DNA of 64,000 bases from UBA11740 sp035635855. Its GTDB lineage: Bacteria; Acidobacteriota; Blastocatellia; Pyrinomonadales; Pyrinomonadaceae. The notes below the pieces were generated by a model, which saw only the letters and a list, made by a program, of their open reading frames with translations, had not been told where the DNA came from and ran no database searches. This document shows, in pieces, positions 15,531-24,408 of this stretch (positions within the stretch are counted from its first letter, which is position 1; each line of letters begins with the position of its first letter). Position numbers and translations under genes: made by a program. The DNA lies in the NCBI GenBank assembly GCA_035635855.1, contig DASQAF010000040.1, positions 310,001 through 374,000 of the forward strand, written 5' to 3'.

Positions 15531-16847
15531 GTGGAAAAGTTTCGCATTCGCGGCGGCAATCCAATCAAAGGTCGCGTATCGATCAGCGGCGCCAAGAATT
15601 CCGCCCTGCCGTGTATGGCCGCGGCAATTCTCACACCCGAAACGATCACGCTGCACAACATTCCCTACGTTCGAGACATCATCACTCAAAGACGCCTTCT
15701 GGAAGACATCGGCGCGCACGTGCTGACTCCGGAACTACGCACACACAAGATATCAGCCGCGCATATCGAGATAATGGCCGCGCCGTATGAGTTGGTTAAG
15801 ACGATGCGGGCCTCGGTGCTGGCGCTGGGACCTCTGCTCGCTCGCTTCGGTAAAGCGCGGGTTTCCCTGCCGGGCGGCTGCGCTATCGGCGCGCGCCCAA
15901 TCGATTTGCATTTGGCGGGCTTTGCCAAACTCGGTGCCGAAGTTTTTCTCGAGGCCGGCGACGTCGTCGCCCGCGCACCGGAAGATGGGTTGGTGGGCGC
16001 CGAACTTCACTTTGACAAAATCTCGGTAACAGGAACTGAGAACGTGATGATGGCCGCGACGCTGGCGCGCGGGCGGACTACTATTAATAACGCCGCGCGG
16101 GAACCGGAAGTGAAGGATTTGGCAGAACTGCTCAACAAGATGGGTGCGCGGGTGCGTGGCGCAGGCACGCCCACGATCCAAATCGACGGGGTTGAAGGCC
16201 TGGGCGCCGCCCAGCACACAATCATCCCCGATCGAATCGAAACCGGAACGTTCATCGTGGCCGGAGCTATCACCAACGGCGAACTCGAAATCCGGGACTG
16301 TAATCCTGAACACTGTAATCGGATCATCGGCAAATTGCGCGAGGTCGGGGTTGAGATTGAAGAGGTCAATCAGAGCACGCTGCACGTGCGCCGCAGCCCG
16401 CGCGGATTGAGAGCGAGCGACCTGGTCACCGAACCCTATCCGCATTTTCCGACTGACATGCAGGCGCAATACATGACACTCATGACTCAAGCCCAGGGAC
16501 GATCGGTAATCACCGAGACTATTTTCGAGAATCGCTTCATGCATGCTTCTGAACTTCAGCGTATGGGCGCCGTAATTCAGATTAGCCATGATCGGGCGAT
16601 CGTCGACGGCCCCAGCAAACTGATTGGCGCGCGAGTGCAGGCTTCTGACTTGCGCGCGTCAGCCTCGCTGGTGCTGGCCGGACTGGTGGCCGACGGAGAG
16701 ACCACGATCGATCGCGTCTATCACATCGACCGGGGTTATGAAAAGATCGAAACTAAGCTAAAGGAAGTTGGCGCGGACATTGTACGCATTCGTGAATCAG
16801 TAACCGCACCGCTACCTTCCGCTGAAGACGAATCGGCGGCGGCATAA
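15531..16847 (+). CDS. murA: UDP-N-acetylglucosamine 1-carboxyvinyltransferase
   Basis: First committed step of peptidoglycan synthesis: transfers enolpyruvate from PEP to UDP-GlcNAc in the cytoplasm. Signatures: IRGGNPIKGRVSISGAKNSALP at the N-terminus and LPGGCAIGARPIDLH containing the catalytic Cys that fosfomycin targets. Also present are PTIQIDGVEGLGA, the substrate-site PYPHFPTDMQAQYMTL and ENRFMH. The start GTG 15531 fits the family N-terminus and gives 438 residues; a longer frame from 15420 adds an unrelated 37 residues. MurA shares its fold with AroA, encoded 4 kb away, but they are distinct enzymes. Confidence 0.95.
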   Translation: MEKFRIRGGNPIKGRVSISGAKNSALPCMAAAILTPETITLHNIPYVRDIITQRRLLEDIGAHVLTPELRTHKISAAHIEIMAAPYELVKTMRASVLALGPLLARFGKARVSLPGGCAIGARPIDLHLAGFAKLGAEVFLEAGDVVARAPEDGLVGAELHFDKISVTGTENVMMAATLARGRTTINNAAREPEVKDLAELLNKMGARVRGAGTPTIQIDGVEGLGAAQHTIIPDRIETGTFIVAGAITNGELEIRDCNPEHCNRIIGKLREVGVEIEEVNQSTLHVRRSPRGLRASDLVTEPYPHFPTDMQAQYMTLMTQAQGRSVITETIFENRFMHASELQRMGAVIQISHDRAIVDGPSKLIGARVQASDLRASASLVLAGLVADGETTIDRVYHIDRGYEKIETKLKEVGADIVRIRESVTAPLPSAEDESAAA

Positions 16848-16895
16848 TTCAGACTCCAAGCCTAAGCTTGGGTTCCGCTCGAACCAACCTAAGGT

Positions 16896-16950
16896 TGAAC
16901 TCTAAACTAGAACTCTGAACTCGAACTCTGAACTCAAGTTCAGTTCGAGA
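16896..16950. repeat. Short tandem repeat of GAACTCTGAACTC-type units
   Basis: Several imperfect copies of GAACTC(TA/TG)AACT in a row between murA and the HIT gene, followed by partial inverted units (AAGTTCAGTTCGAG). No coding capacity. Confidence 0.5.
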
Positions 16951-16975
16951 CTCGGGTCTGTGTTATCATGCGCCT

Positions 16976-17329
16976 ATGAGTGAGACGGATTGCCTTTTTT
17001 GCAAAATATTAGCCGGGACCGCACCGGCGGACGTGGTTTATCAGGATAATCGTTGTGTCGTCGTGCGCGACATTAACCCCCAGGCGCCGACGCACGTGCT
17101 GGTCATTCCGCGCGAGCATATGGATTCCCTCGACGACGCCGGACAAAAAGACGAGTCTTTGCTGGGTCATCTGCTGCGAGTGTCCGCGCGCGTAGCCTAT
17201 GACCACGGGCTGACTGAAAACGGCGGATATCGGACAGTAATTAATTCGGGCAGCGGCGCCGGCCAATCTGTCTTTCACCTTCACGTGCACGTCCTCGGAG
17301 GACGCGAAATGACCTGGCCGCCAGGCTAG
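16976..17329 (+). CDS. HIT-family nucleotide-binding hydrolase
   Basis: A 117-residue histidine-triad protein of the HINT (PKCI-like) branch. It has the zinc-type CLFC near the N-terminus, EDI-like DINPQAPTHVLVIPREHM, and the catalytic triad HLHVHVLGGR near the C-terminus. These enzymes hydrolyse adenosine 5'-phosphoramidates and aminoacyl adenylates. The ATG has no clear ribosome site; a TATCAT hexamer ends seven bases before it, so the message might be leaderless. Size is normal for the family. Confidence 0.9.
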   Translation: MSETDCLFCKILAGTAPADVVYQDNRCVVVRDINPQAPTHVLVIPREHMDSLDDAGQKDESLLGHLLRVSARVAYDHGLTENGGYRTVINSGSGAGQSVFHLHVHVLGGREMTWPPG

Positions 17330-17413
17330 CGCGCTCCAATCAACACACGCAGCGGTACGAAGTAACTTTCCGTTAGCATCGGATTTGTTCGCTCGTGCGA
17401 TCGGTTGAGCCGC

Positions 17414-18415
17414 CTACGCTGGAAGCAACTCAGCTTGTTTCAGCCGCGAACCGGCGCGCGCTCTCATCCATTCAATGATGTTGCCGACGTGGTCTAGCTC
17501 CTCGTCAGAGAGAGCCAGGGCTCCCCGGTTTACAAGTTCGCTATTGCCTGGCCCAACATCCGCGCCGGAGCGAACTGCCACAGGACAGAAATCCGTTTTC
17601 AGCGCCTCCGTAGCTCCAGCCCACGTTCCGCCTCTTTGGTAATCGCTCGAGACCACAACGGCATAATCGGCCGAGCCATAAATGATCTTGTTGCGGCCCA
17701 TTGCAGCGCCAACCGAAAAACCATTGTCGGGACGGTAGGGCGTCAGCAACACCAAGCGGCCATCCGTTACGAACTCACGTACATCGGGCTGCCGAACAGT
17801 CCTGACGAGGCTGTCTGCGAGAACGCCGACGGCATAACCACCCGATGCCAGCGCCCCGTGCATCGCGAACCGATCTGTGCCTCGCGCGCCGCCTGACACG
17901 ACGGCCACGGACTGCTGCGCGCACAAGGTCCCCAAACGCCGCGCAAACCTCTCTCCCCTTTCGTCGAGGTTGCGTGAGCCCACAATGGCAATCGCGGGTT
18001 TCTTGAGAATTTCCAAGTCTCCAGCGCCGAACAAAACGGGCGGTGCCTGATGCTTGAGAGCGTTCCGCAGGCGCGACGGATAAGCATCGTCCGCGCGGGT
18101 CAGACACCAGAAGCCGCTCACAGCCAGATGTTCCAATTCGAGTGCTATGCTTCCTCCCCGCGTAAGCAGATGAGCAATCCGATCTGCTTCGGCCGCAACG
18201 AGGCCCAGATGCTTAGCCAAATCTTTGGAGGATAACCGGAGCAATTCGCGCGGATATTTGATCTCTGAGTCGTGGATTTTTCGCGCCAGAGCATTCCATT
18301 CTCTTAAGGTGAGCGGCGCAGCGGCAGGCTCATCGCCATCGCTCAACCCAAGTTGCGAGCAGAGCATGACGATAACCGCACCGTCATCGCTCATTAATTC
18401 GCGTGCGTCGATCAT
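17414..18415 (-). CDS. DprA/Smf-like DNA-processing protein
   Basis: A 333-residue protein with the DprA (Smf) Rossmann-like core: GFWCLTRADDAYPSRLRN leading in, IAIVGSRNLDERGERFAR, AVVSGGARGTDRFAMHGAL and GFSVGAAMGRNKIIYGSADYAVVVSSDYQRGGTWAGA. True DprA loads RecA on incoming ssDNA during transformation. The C-terminus lacks a clear winged helix, and the gene is coupled by an ATGA overlap to a shortened RecQ-type helicase. It is therefore probably not the competence DprA but a member of the helicase-linked branch, which may serve in defence or DNA repair (inference). Confidence 0.75.
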   Translation of the reverse strand: MIDARELMSDDGAVIVMLCSQLGLSDGDEPAAAPLTLREWNALARKIHDSEIKYPRELLRLSSKDLAKHLGLVAAEADRIAHLLTRGGSIALELEHLAVSGFWCLTRADDAYPSRLRNALKHQAPPVLFGAGDLEILKKPAIAIVGSRNLDERGERFARRLGTLCAQQSVAVVSGGARGTDRFAMHGALASGGYAVGVLADSLVRTVRQPDVREFVTDGRLVLLTPYRPDNGFSVGAAMGRNKIIYGSADYAVVVSSDYQRGGTWAGATEALKTDFCPVAVRSGADVGPGNSELVNRGALALSDEELDHVGNIIEWMRARAGSRLKQAELLPA

Positions 18416-19326
18416 GAATTACCTGTCGTCGCCTTGGCCAATGCAAAGGGAAATACTGAATAGTATTCGCGCGCCACAATTCCATTCTTCTGGAGCCAGG
18501 CGGAGACGCGACGCGTATCTGGAATCGTCAGGCAATAGACAATGCCGCTGCCGGGAAGCTTTGGGACGACGTGGGCTAACCAGGCCAGTCGCTCGCTCTG
18601 ATCGCTCAGCTTGATGTTAAAAAGCTTCAACGAAGCACGAGTGAGCGGGCCGCGTTGCACTTGAAGGTTTGGGATTTGCGCCACGACATCCTGCACAACT
18701 CTGTCATTTGCGGTCGCTGTCGTGCAGACGACTGGAACGTTGGCCGGAAGAAATTGCAACACGCGAACAATGCGCCGGTAGTCAGGTCTAAAATCATGTC
18801 CCCAGTCCGATATGCAATGCGCTTCGTCAACGATGAAAAGACCAATGCTCTTCTGAAATCTCGGCAGCACCTGACTACGAAACTGCGCGTTCGCCAAGCG
18901 TTCTGGCGAAATCAGCAGGATATCGCAAGCATTGCGGGAAAGCGCAGCCTGCGCCTGTTTCCACTCGTCTCGGTTTTCACTATGAATCGTGACTGGCCGC
19001 AGGCCTATGTTCCGTGCCGCGTCGATCTGATTTCGCATCAGCGCGAGCAAAGGACTGATTAGCAGGGCGGGGCCTGCCCCGCCATCGCGCAGAATCTTGG
19101 TCGCGATAAAGTAAACGATGCTCTTGCCCCAACCTGTGCGCTGAACCACCATCACCCGCTGATTGCGCACAGCGACGGCCTCAATGGCTTCCCATTGGCC
19201 GTCGCGAAACGATTTTTCTTCACCGAGCATCTGCTGCAACAGCGACTCGCCTCTCATTCGGTCTATTGGATTTGGTAGTTGCATCCAACCAGCCTCTCGG
19301 CTCGTAGAGTCAAATTTGGGACTCAT
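18412..19326 (-). CDS. RecQ-type helicase, N-terminal half only (shortened)
   Basis: Helicase domain 1 is complete and typical of RecQ. It has TGWGKS (64-69, Walker A), PLLALMRNQ, PERLAN, DEAHCISDWGHDFRPDYRR (167 on, with the RecQ aromatic-rich loop) and TTATAN (202-207). Domain 2 starts (GIVYCLTIPDTRRVSAWLQKNGIVAREYYS), but the protein then ends after 14 more residues (VFPFALAKATTGNS), before motifs V and VI. RecQ relatives are 500-700 residues; this is 304. Loss of an internal segment that kept the natural tail and the ATGA junction with the DprA-like gene would explain it. As encoded it should not unwind DNA. It may be decaying or act as a binding protein. Confidence 0.7.
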   Translation of the reverse strand: MSPKFDSTSREAGWMQLPNPIDRMRGESLLQQMLGEEKSFRDGQWEAIEAVAVRNQRVMVVQRTGWGKSIVYFIATKILRDGGAGPALLISPLLALMRNQIDAARNIGLRPVTIHSENRDEWKQAQAALSRNACDILLISPERLANAQFRSQVLPRFQKSIGLFIVDEAHCISDWGHDFRPDYRRIVRVLQFLPANVPVVCTTATANDRVVQDVVAQIPNLQVQRGPLTRASLKLFNIKLSDQSERLAWLAHVVPKLPGSGIVYCLTIPDTRRVSAWLQKNGIVAREYYSVFPFALAKATTGNS

Positions 19327-19510
19327 CTATCATGAATTCGCTCGATGTTTCCACCAACATATTCGAGTTTATCAGCGGCTCTCCTTAGAAGTCCGCGCTA
19401 GGTTACGAGTTAAGGCCGTCAGCAACTTAGTTAACATCGCTGAGAAAATATACCTCTGTTTCAAAATCTCTCTGTTTTGTTAGTAACAGACTTCTCATTG
19501 CCCGTGTAAC

Positions 19511-19545
19511 AAAACAAAAGCGCGCGCCGATTATCGACGCGCGCC
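19511..19545 (-). terminator. Rho-independent terminator of the HtrA gene
   Basis: Minus-strand hairpin with a 7-bp GC stem (19520-19526 with 19538-19544, GCGCGCG/CGCGCGC) followed by TTTTGTTTTGTT. It lies about 27 bp after the protease stop codon and fits a strong intrinsic terminator. Confidence 0.8.
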
Positions 19546-19571
19546 TCATTCTAACCTCCACAATCGGACAG

Positions 19572-20735
19572 CTATTCCCGAACACGACTACGATTTGTCG
19601 CCGGTGTTTCGGTCAATTTCACCGGCACGGTCATCTGCCGTCCGTCGCGATAGATCTCCACGTTGACTGTATCGCCGACCTGATGCTTGTCCAGCGCGCG
19701 ATAGAGATCGTCGTTGTTACTAACTTTCTGACCGTCGAGCCCGACGATGATGTCACCGATCTCAACGTCGCCGTCTTCAGTTTGGACTATGCCGCGCAGT
19801 CCGGCCCGGGCTGCTCCACTGTCAGGTACCACATTTATGACTAGGGCTCCGGACGAAACCGGCAGCCGCACTTGATTCGAAAGCGATTCTACGGCCCGCG
19901 TAGTGACGCCCAGCTTAGGCCGTCGCACTTCACCGTTCTTTACGAGTTCAGGAACGACGCGCTTGGCGATATTAATCGGGATGGCAAATCCGACGCCCGC
20001 TGACGCTCCGGACGGCGATTCGATTTGGGAATTGATTCCGATCATGCGGCCATGCGAATCCAACAACGGTCCGCCCGAATTCCCCGGATTGATCGAGGCG
20101 TCGGTTTGAATCGCTCCTTCGATCTGCCGGCCATTCTGGGCGCGAATCGGTCGCTGCAAACCGCTGATCACTCCAGTGGTCAAGGTGCGATCGAGTCCGA
20201 AAGGATTTCCGATGGCCAGCACCTTCTGTCCCACGATCAGCTTGTCAGAGTCGCCCATCGGCACGATAGTCAAAGCCTCTTTTGGCGTCTCCAAGAGACG
20301 AATGACCGCCAGGTCCGTATCGGGATCGCGACCCACTACTTTGGCCGGATAGTTTTTCCCGCTTCCAAAACTCACCGTCAGCTTCTCTGCGTCAGCGATG
20401 ACGTGATAGTTGGTGAGAATATCGCCCTGCTCATCGATGATTGAGCCTGAGCCGGCGCCCTCAACTGGCCGTGAAAACATGCCAAAAAAATCACGCACCG
20501 TGGTCGTCGACTGGATATAGACAACACCGGGCGCGGTCGCTCTGTAGACTTCAATGTTATTTTGCTCGTCCGTAGCAAGGGAAGGATCCGTGATGCTCGA
20601 TGGCGGCGAAATCGAAGCCGAACCAAATGGCTGAAAATGTCCCGACAATTGTTGGAAGCCGGCAACCGCGACCGCGGCGAATAATGCGGAAGCTAAAGCA
20701 ATAACCAGAATCTGGCGTCCTGAGAGTCTATACAT
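19572..20735 (-). CDS. HtrA/DegP-family serine protease with one PDZ domain
   Basis: A 387-residue envelope protease or chaperone for misfolded periplasmic proteins. One N-terminal membrane anchor or signal (IL VIALASALFAAVAVAGF) precedes a trypsin-type domain with a complete triad: His111 (LTNYHVIADA), Asp141 (DPDTDLAVIRL) and Ser220 (NPGNSGGPLL). A single PDZ follows (about 275-375, LGVTTRAVESLSNQV ... GDIIVGLDGQKVSNNDDLYRAL). A single PDZ and an anchor make it more like DegS than DegP. It is a single gene, ended by a strong hairpin. Confidence 0.9.
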   Translation of the reverse strand: MYRLSGRQILVIALASALFAAVAVAGFQQLSGHFQPFGSASISPPSSITDPSLATDEQNNIEVYRATAPGVVYIQSTTTVRDFFGMFSRPVEGAGSGSIIDEQGDILTNYHVIADAEKLTVSFGSGKNYPAKVVGRDPDTDLAVIRLLETPKEALTIVPMGDSDKLIVGQKVLAIGNPFGLDRTLTTGVISGLQRPIRAQNGRQIEGAIQTDASINPGNSGGPLLDSHGRMIGINSQIESPSGASAGVGFAIPINIAKRVVPELVKNGEVRRPKLGVTTRAVESLSNQVRLPVSSGALVINVVPDSGAARAGLRGIVQTEDGDVEIGDIIVGLDGQKVSNNDDLYRALDKHQVGDTVNVEIYRDGRQMTVPVKLTETPATNRSRVRE

Positions 20736-20919
20736 GACTAATCAATCTCCTTCAAATTCCGAACCGTGGGTCACGAGTCAGATGCGTATGCCCTAGTTTA
20801 CGGTTGTGCCACCGGCATTTGCAAAACGCGCGAAGGGTACCCAGGGTTCCGCGAAAGATAAAATCTGATTGTAACTTGCGGGTTGGAATCAACCGATTGC
20901 GGGGAAGCCAGACCGTTAC

Positions 20920-21288
20920 TCAGGAGAAAAGGGTAAGCAGTGCGTGCGGGACGGTACTGAGGTAATGAACCATCGCCAGCGGCTCATGCCAGCCAAGAGC
21001 GGACATACCGGTCGCCGCGTGGACAAACATCAGAGCCACGTAGATCGTGAGCACCAATTGCATCCCGCGACGGGCCAAAGACAGATGCGAACAGCGATAA
21101 AGCGTATAGGCCGCGAAGGCTCCGACGGCGAGTTTGACGAGCAGAAAGGTGCCGTCGCCAATCGCCAGCAATTGGCTCATCAGGCCATTGCCTTCGGTGG
21201 CGACATTTGCATGAACCCAAATGAGTGTGAGTTGTGCGTCAAGCCAATTCAGCACAAAGAGAAGAAGACTTTTTCCGAGTGCGCCCAT
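20920..21288 (-). CDS. Small membrane protein, DUF5658-like
   Basis: 122 residues, three to four hydrophobic segments. The first helix carries the LNWLDAQLTLIWV pattern with a helix-embedded Asp, followed by ATEGNGLMSQLLAIG, resembling the LDxxxT...EaNPlm motif of DUF5658. Function unknown. A terminator-like structure is not obvious. The adjoining spacers 20736-20919 and 21289-21571 show no further gene. Confidence 0.6.
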   Translation of the reverse strand: MGALGKSLLLFVLNWLDAQLTLIWVHANVATEGNGLMSQLLAIGDGTFLLVKLAVGAFAAYTLYRCSHLSLARRGMQLVLTIYVALMFVHAATGMSALGWHEPLAMVHYLSTVPHALLTLFS

Positions 21289-21571
21289 TTTCTGTGTAGT
21301 GCTTCTCTCCCTGGTGTCGAAAATTGTTGAACGTCGGTCCTGCGGAACTGCGAAACCTCCGAACCACTGGCCCGGAGGTTCCGCCGTCCGTACGGGAAGA
21401 AACGAGACTCGCTTCGTGCTATCCGAAGTAAACTTTCAATCGCAGACTTCTTCCGGCTAAATAAGCGCCGTTCGCCAAACAGAGTTCCGTTGGGATTGCG
21501 CCAAACAACGCGCACGTTCTCTTAGAATTTCAGCGACGGCTAATATACAGTGAACTCAGCGATCAAGCCAG

Positions 21572-22423
21572 ATGACTGTCACAATCGAAGGTGCCATCCA
21601 GAAGGGCGCAGAGAGACTGCGTGAAGGGGCGGTTAACGAAGCGCGCCGCGAAGCTGGTTCCCTACTGGCCCATGTGCTTGGCCGCGACCGCGGTTTTGTC
21701 ATCGCGCACGCCGGCGATTCCCTGGCGGAAGGGCGGTATCACGATTTCCAGCGCCTGATTTTGCGTCGAATGCGAGGCGAGCCGCTACAATACATCATCG
21801 GCCACAGAGAATTTTTTGAGCTCAATTTTGAAGTCTCACCAGACGTCTTGATTCCTCGCCCGGAAACAGAATTGATCGTGGAAGCGGCTTTGGAATTGTG
21901 CAGAGACGAGCCCGCGCCCTCTATTGGTGACATCGGTACGGGATCAGGCTGTATCGCGATCTCGGTGCTTCATGAACTGCCGGCGGCAGGAGCCGTGGCG
22001 ACCGACATTTCGCCAGCCGCGCTTAAGGTGGCGCAAAGAAACGCCGAACGCCACGGCGTCCAGGGACGATTGACGTTGGTTGAATCTGATTGCTTCGCGG
22101 CTGTTAGCCTCACGAAACCATTTTCACTGATCGCGTCTAACCCGCCCTACGTCTCAGAAGCCGAACTCGAGCGCGTGCCGCGCGAAGTGCGCTTTGAACC
22201 ACGCGCGGCTCTCGCCGGCGGGCCGGATGGTCTATCGATTATCAGGCGATTGCTGAGCGAGGGTCGGCCATTCATTCGCCCGAGAGGTCACCTGGTATTT
22301 GAAATTGGATTTGGTCAGAGCGAGCCGGTCGAGAAACTAATCGATCGCCGCGTTTGGAAACTGATCGAAATACGCAGGGACCTGCAGGGCATCCCGCGCA
22401 CCTTCGTCCTGCAGGGGAAGTAA
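21572..22423 (+). CDS. prmC: Peptide chain release factor N5-glutamine methyltransferase
   Basis: PrmC (HemK) methylates the glutamine of the GGQ motif of release factors RF1 and RF2. This 283-residue protein has the N-terminal helical RF-binding domain (about 1-75). The PrmC-specific YIIGHREFFELNF and LIPRPETELIVE, SAM motif I (IGDIGTGSGCIAISVLHEL) and the catalytic NPPYVSEAEL follow. The ending RTFVLQGK is also typical. prfA is not adjacent. Confidence 0.93.
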   Translation: MTVTIEGAIQKGAERLREGAVNEARREAGSLLAHVLGRDRGFVIAHAGDSLAEGRYHDFQRLILRRMRGEPLQYIIGHREFFELNFEVSPDVLIPRPETELIVEAALELCRDEPAPSIGDIGTGSGCIAISVLHELPAAGAVATDISPAALKVAQRNAERHGVQGRLTLVESDCFAAVSLTKPFSLIASNPPYVSEAELERVPREVRFEPRAALAGGPDGLSIIRRLLSEGRPFIRPRGHLVFEIGFGQSEPVEKLIDRRVWKLIEIRRDLQGIPRTFVLQGK

Positions 22424-22455
22424 TGGATTAGGGAATTGAAATACGCGGCTTTGGG

Positions 22456-24000
22456 TTAGTTGGTCGCCGGCACTTGTGGCGCGGGCCTGCGCCCCTCGCG
22501 ATACTTGCCGTAGCCCTCTTTCAGCAGCCTGAGAATCGGTTTCCGGTTCCGGGCAAGTAGCATGGTCCAGACGCGAGCATTTCTTTGCGGGAAATAGATG
22601 CCGCGGAAAAACATGCGCATCACCAAATGCATGATTTGGTCATTGATCGGGTGATCATTTAACCAGGCCAGCGCCCGCTCGTTATTTTTCGGGCCATACG
22701 AAGTCATCCACGCCTTGTCCAACTCAATCTGGGCCTCGTCAATCGTCATCTTAAGCGGCGTGTGCGCCATTTTGTTGTGAGCAAAATTCATCCAGTGCTT
22801 CGGCCGCGTGAGCCGCCCTTCGGCTCCCAACTTCTTGTAGGTCGGTGTGCCAGGCAGCGGGACGAGAGGACTGAAAACGGGCATCCCCGGAGGCCACAGT
22901 GCTATTTGCTCCAGCGTTCGGTCAGCCACGCCGGGCGTGTCGTTGTCCAGACCGAAGATGAAAGCCGTAATCGCGTAGATATTGCGTTGGGCCAACCGAT
23001 TGAGGACAGCGGCGTATTCGCCAGGCTTGTTGAAGCTCTTGTTCACATCGGCAAGATTGGCCGGGTCGATCGACTCCATGCCGATGAAAACCCACTTGCA
23101 ACCTGACTCTTCCATGAGGTCGACGAGTTCCTCGTCGCGCAGAAGATTGGCGCTGATTTGCGCTATCCATGGCAATTGAGCGTCCGCCGCGATGATGTCG
23201 CGAAGCAGAGACTTGGTGCGCTTAATATTGATCGCAAAGTTGTCGTCGATAAAGAAGATTGAAATCTTGCCACGATCGTTCTCGGCGCGTTTTTTGAGCA
23301 GCAGTAACTCCTGGACCACACTTTCGTTGCTGCGAAAGCGAATGGAATCGCCAAAAAATCCTGTGACGGTGCAGAACTCGCATCCGTACGGACATCCGCG
23401 CCCCGATTCCATCGGAATAGTATTAAAGTAACTAACTCCCGATCCGTATTTTCCGGTGATGCGACGCACGATCTTGGGGACAAAGTTGAACTGCTCCAAA
23501 TCAATAGTGTCCCAGGGAATTACCGGATAAGGCTGCAGGCTCGGCTTATGTTCTTTACCTGCTTCGTCAACGGGCTCGTATATTTCCTTGAGCTGTCCAC
23601 GCGCGGCATCCTCAACGATCTTAGGCCAGGTCTCGTCGGCTTCGCCGAGGGCTACGGCGTCAGCGTGGCGTGGCCCGCCGTCGCGACCGAGAGCCTCGTC
23701 CGGCAGTTCCGTTACGTGTGGGCCCCCCATAACCACGGGCACACCAGTGCCGGCCCGGACCGCGTCAGCCACCCGATAGGCTTTCTGAACCATGCGGGTC
23801 ATCGCTCCGATGCCAACTAAGCCAATGTTCTGATCTTTAATGAATTGCACCAACTCCTGATCGTTAAGCGGCTTCGCATTGCCGTCAATCAACAAGACTT
23901 CATGACCCGGTGGCGTGAGTGCTTTGAGCAAAAACATCCAGAGGTGAGGCATGAAGTTTCGTGTCACGCCATTATCAGGATTGTAGAGTAGAATTTTCAT
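22456..24000 (-). CDS. Radical SAM protein with N-terminal B12-binding-type domain
   Basis: 514 residues. The N-terminal Rossmann-like region (about 1-140: KILLYNPDNG, VLLIDGNAKPL, LVGIGAM, PVVMGGPHVTEL) has the fold pattern of cobalamin-binding domains but no DxHxxG, so any B12 would be bound base-off without His. The radical SAM core holds Cys203-x3-Cys207-x2-Cys210 (GCPYGCEFC) for the 4Fe-4S cluster, then FIDDNFAIN and FIGMES. The C-terminal 130 residues resemble those of hopanoid- or methyl-modifying members. Substrate unknown. It is divergent from another radical SAM gene across a 408-bp spacer. Confidence 0.8.
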   Translation of the reverse strand: MKILLYNPDNGVTRNFMPHLWMFLLKALTPPGHEVLLIDGNAKPLNDQELVQFIKDQNIGLVGIGAMTRMVQKAYRVADAVRAGTGVPVVMGGPHVTELPDEALGRDGGPRHADAVALGEADETWPKIVEDAARGQLKEIYEPVDEAGKEHKPSLQPYPVIPWDTIDLEQFNFVPKIVRRITGKYGSGVSYFNTIPMESGRGCPYGCEFCTVTGFFGDSIRFRSNESVVQELLLLKKRAENDRGKISIFFIDDNFAINIKRTKSLLRDIIAADAQLPWIAQISANLLRDEELVDLMEESGCKWVFIGMESIDPANLADVNKSFNKPGEYAAVLNRLAQRNIYAITAFIFGLDNDTPGVADRTLEQIALWPPGMPVFSPLVPLPGTPTYKKLGAEGRLTRPKHWMNFAHNKMAHTPLKMTIDEAQIELDKAWMTSYGPKNNERALAWLNDHPINDQIMHLVMRMFFRGIYFPQRNARVWTMLLARNRKPILRLLKEGYGKYREGRRPAPQVPATN

Positions 24001-24197
24001 TGGCTGATCCCCAGAAGCTTGATTGATAGAATGTTAAAAAGAGCCTTTAGAAGATTCCCGATAATTCAACGGCAGCGGGGACGATGACAACTACCGCGAA
24101 CCATTCAGGTATCAAGCAAGCTCTTCCGGCGCGAGCGGACTATATCACATGCGTACGAAAGCGTACAGAGGTCCTGCGTAATGGTAGTGGCGTAAAC

Positions 24198-24246
24198 GTG
24201 TGTTGCTAGTCTCCGGGGCATCACGACCCGACTAGTAGCAACACAC
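24198..24246. promoter_or_regulatory. Strong inverted repeat between two divergent radical SAM genes
   Basis: GTGTGTTGCT-AGTC (24198-24211) pairs with GACTAGTAGCAACACAC (24230-24246), with one three-base bulge and an 18-base loop. It is the most striking structure of the 24001-24408 spacer, which otherwise shows no ORF. It could be an RNA hairpin in the leader of either gene or a binding site for a shared regulator. It does not look like a known cobalamin riboswitch. Confidence 0.4.
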
Positions 24247-24408
24247 AATTACTCCAGTACCTGCGTAATGTCCACAACTCGACGTGCTCTAATTATTGAG
24301 CTTGGCACGACGAGCTACAGATGCTAGAATCCGCCCGTTAGTGTCAAGCATAGGTTATCCGTCTCCTTTTATTGCGTTAATATTCAACGGTTTAGTGGAG
24401 GCTCTCAT

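Noticed and set aside
24001..24408. Cobalamin riboswitch ahead of the B12-type radical SAM genes
   Set aside because: I could not find the conserved B12-box pattern; only an unrelated inverted repeat.
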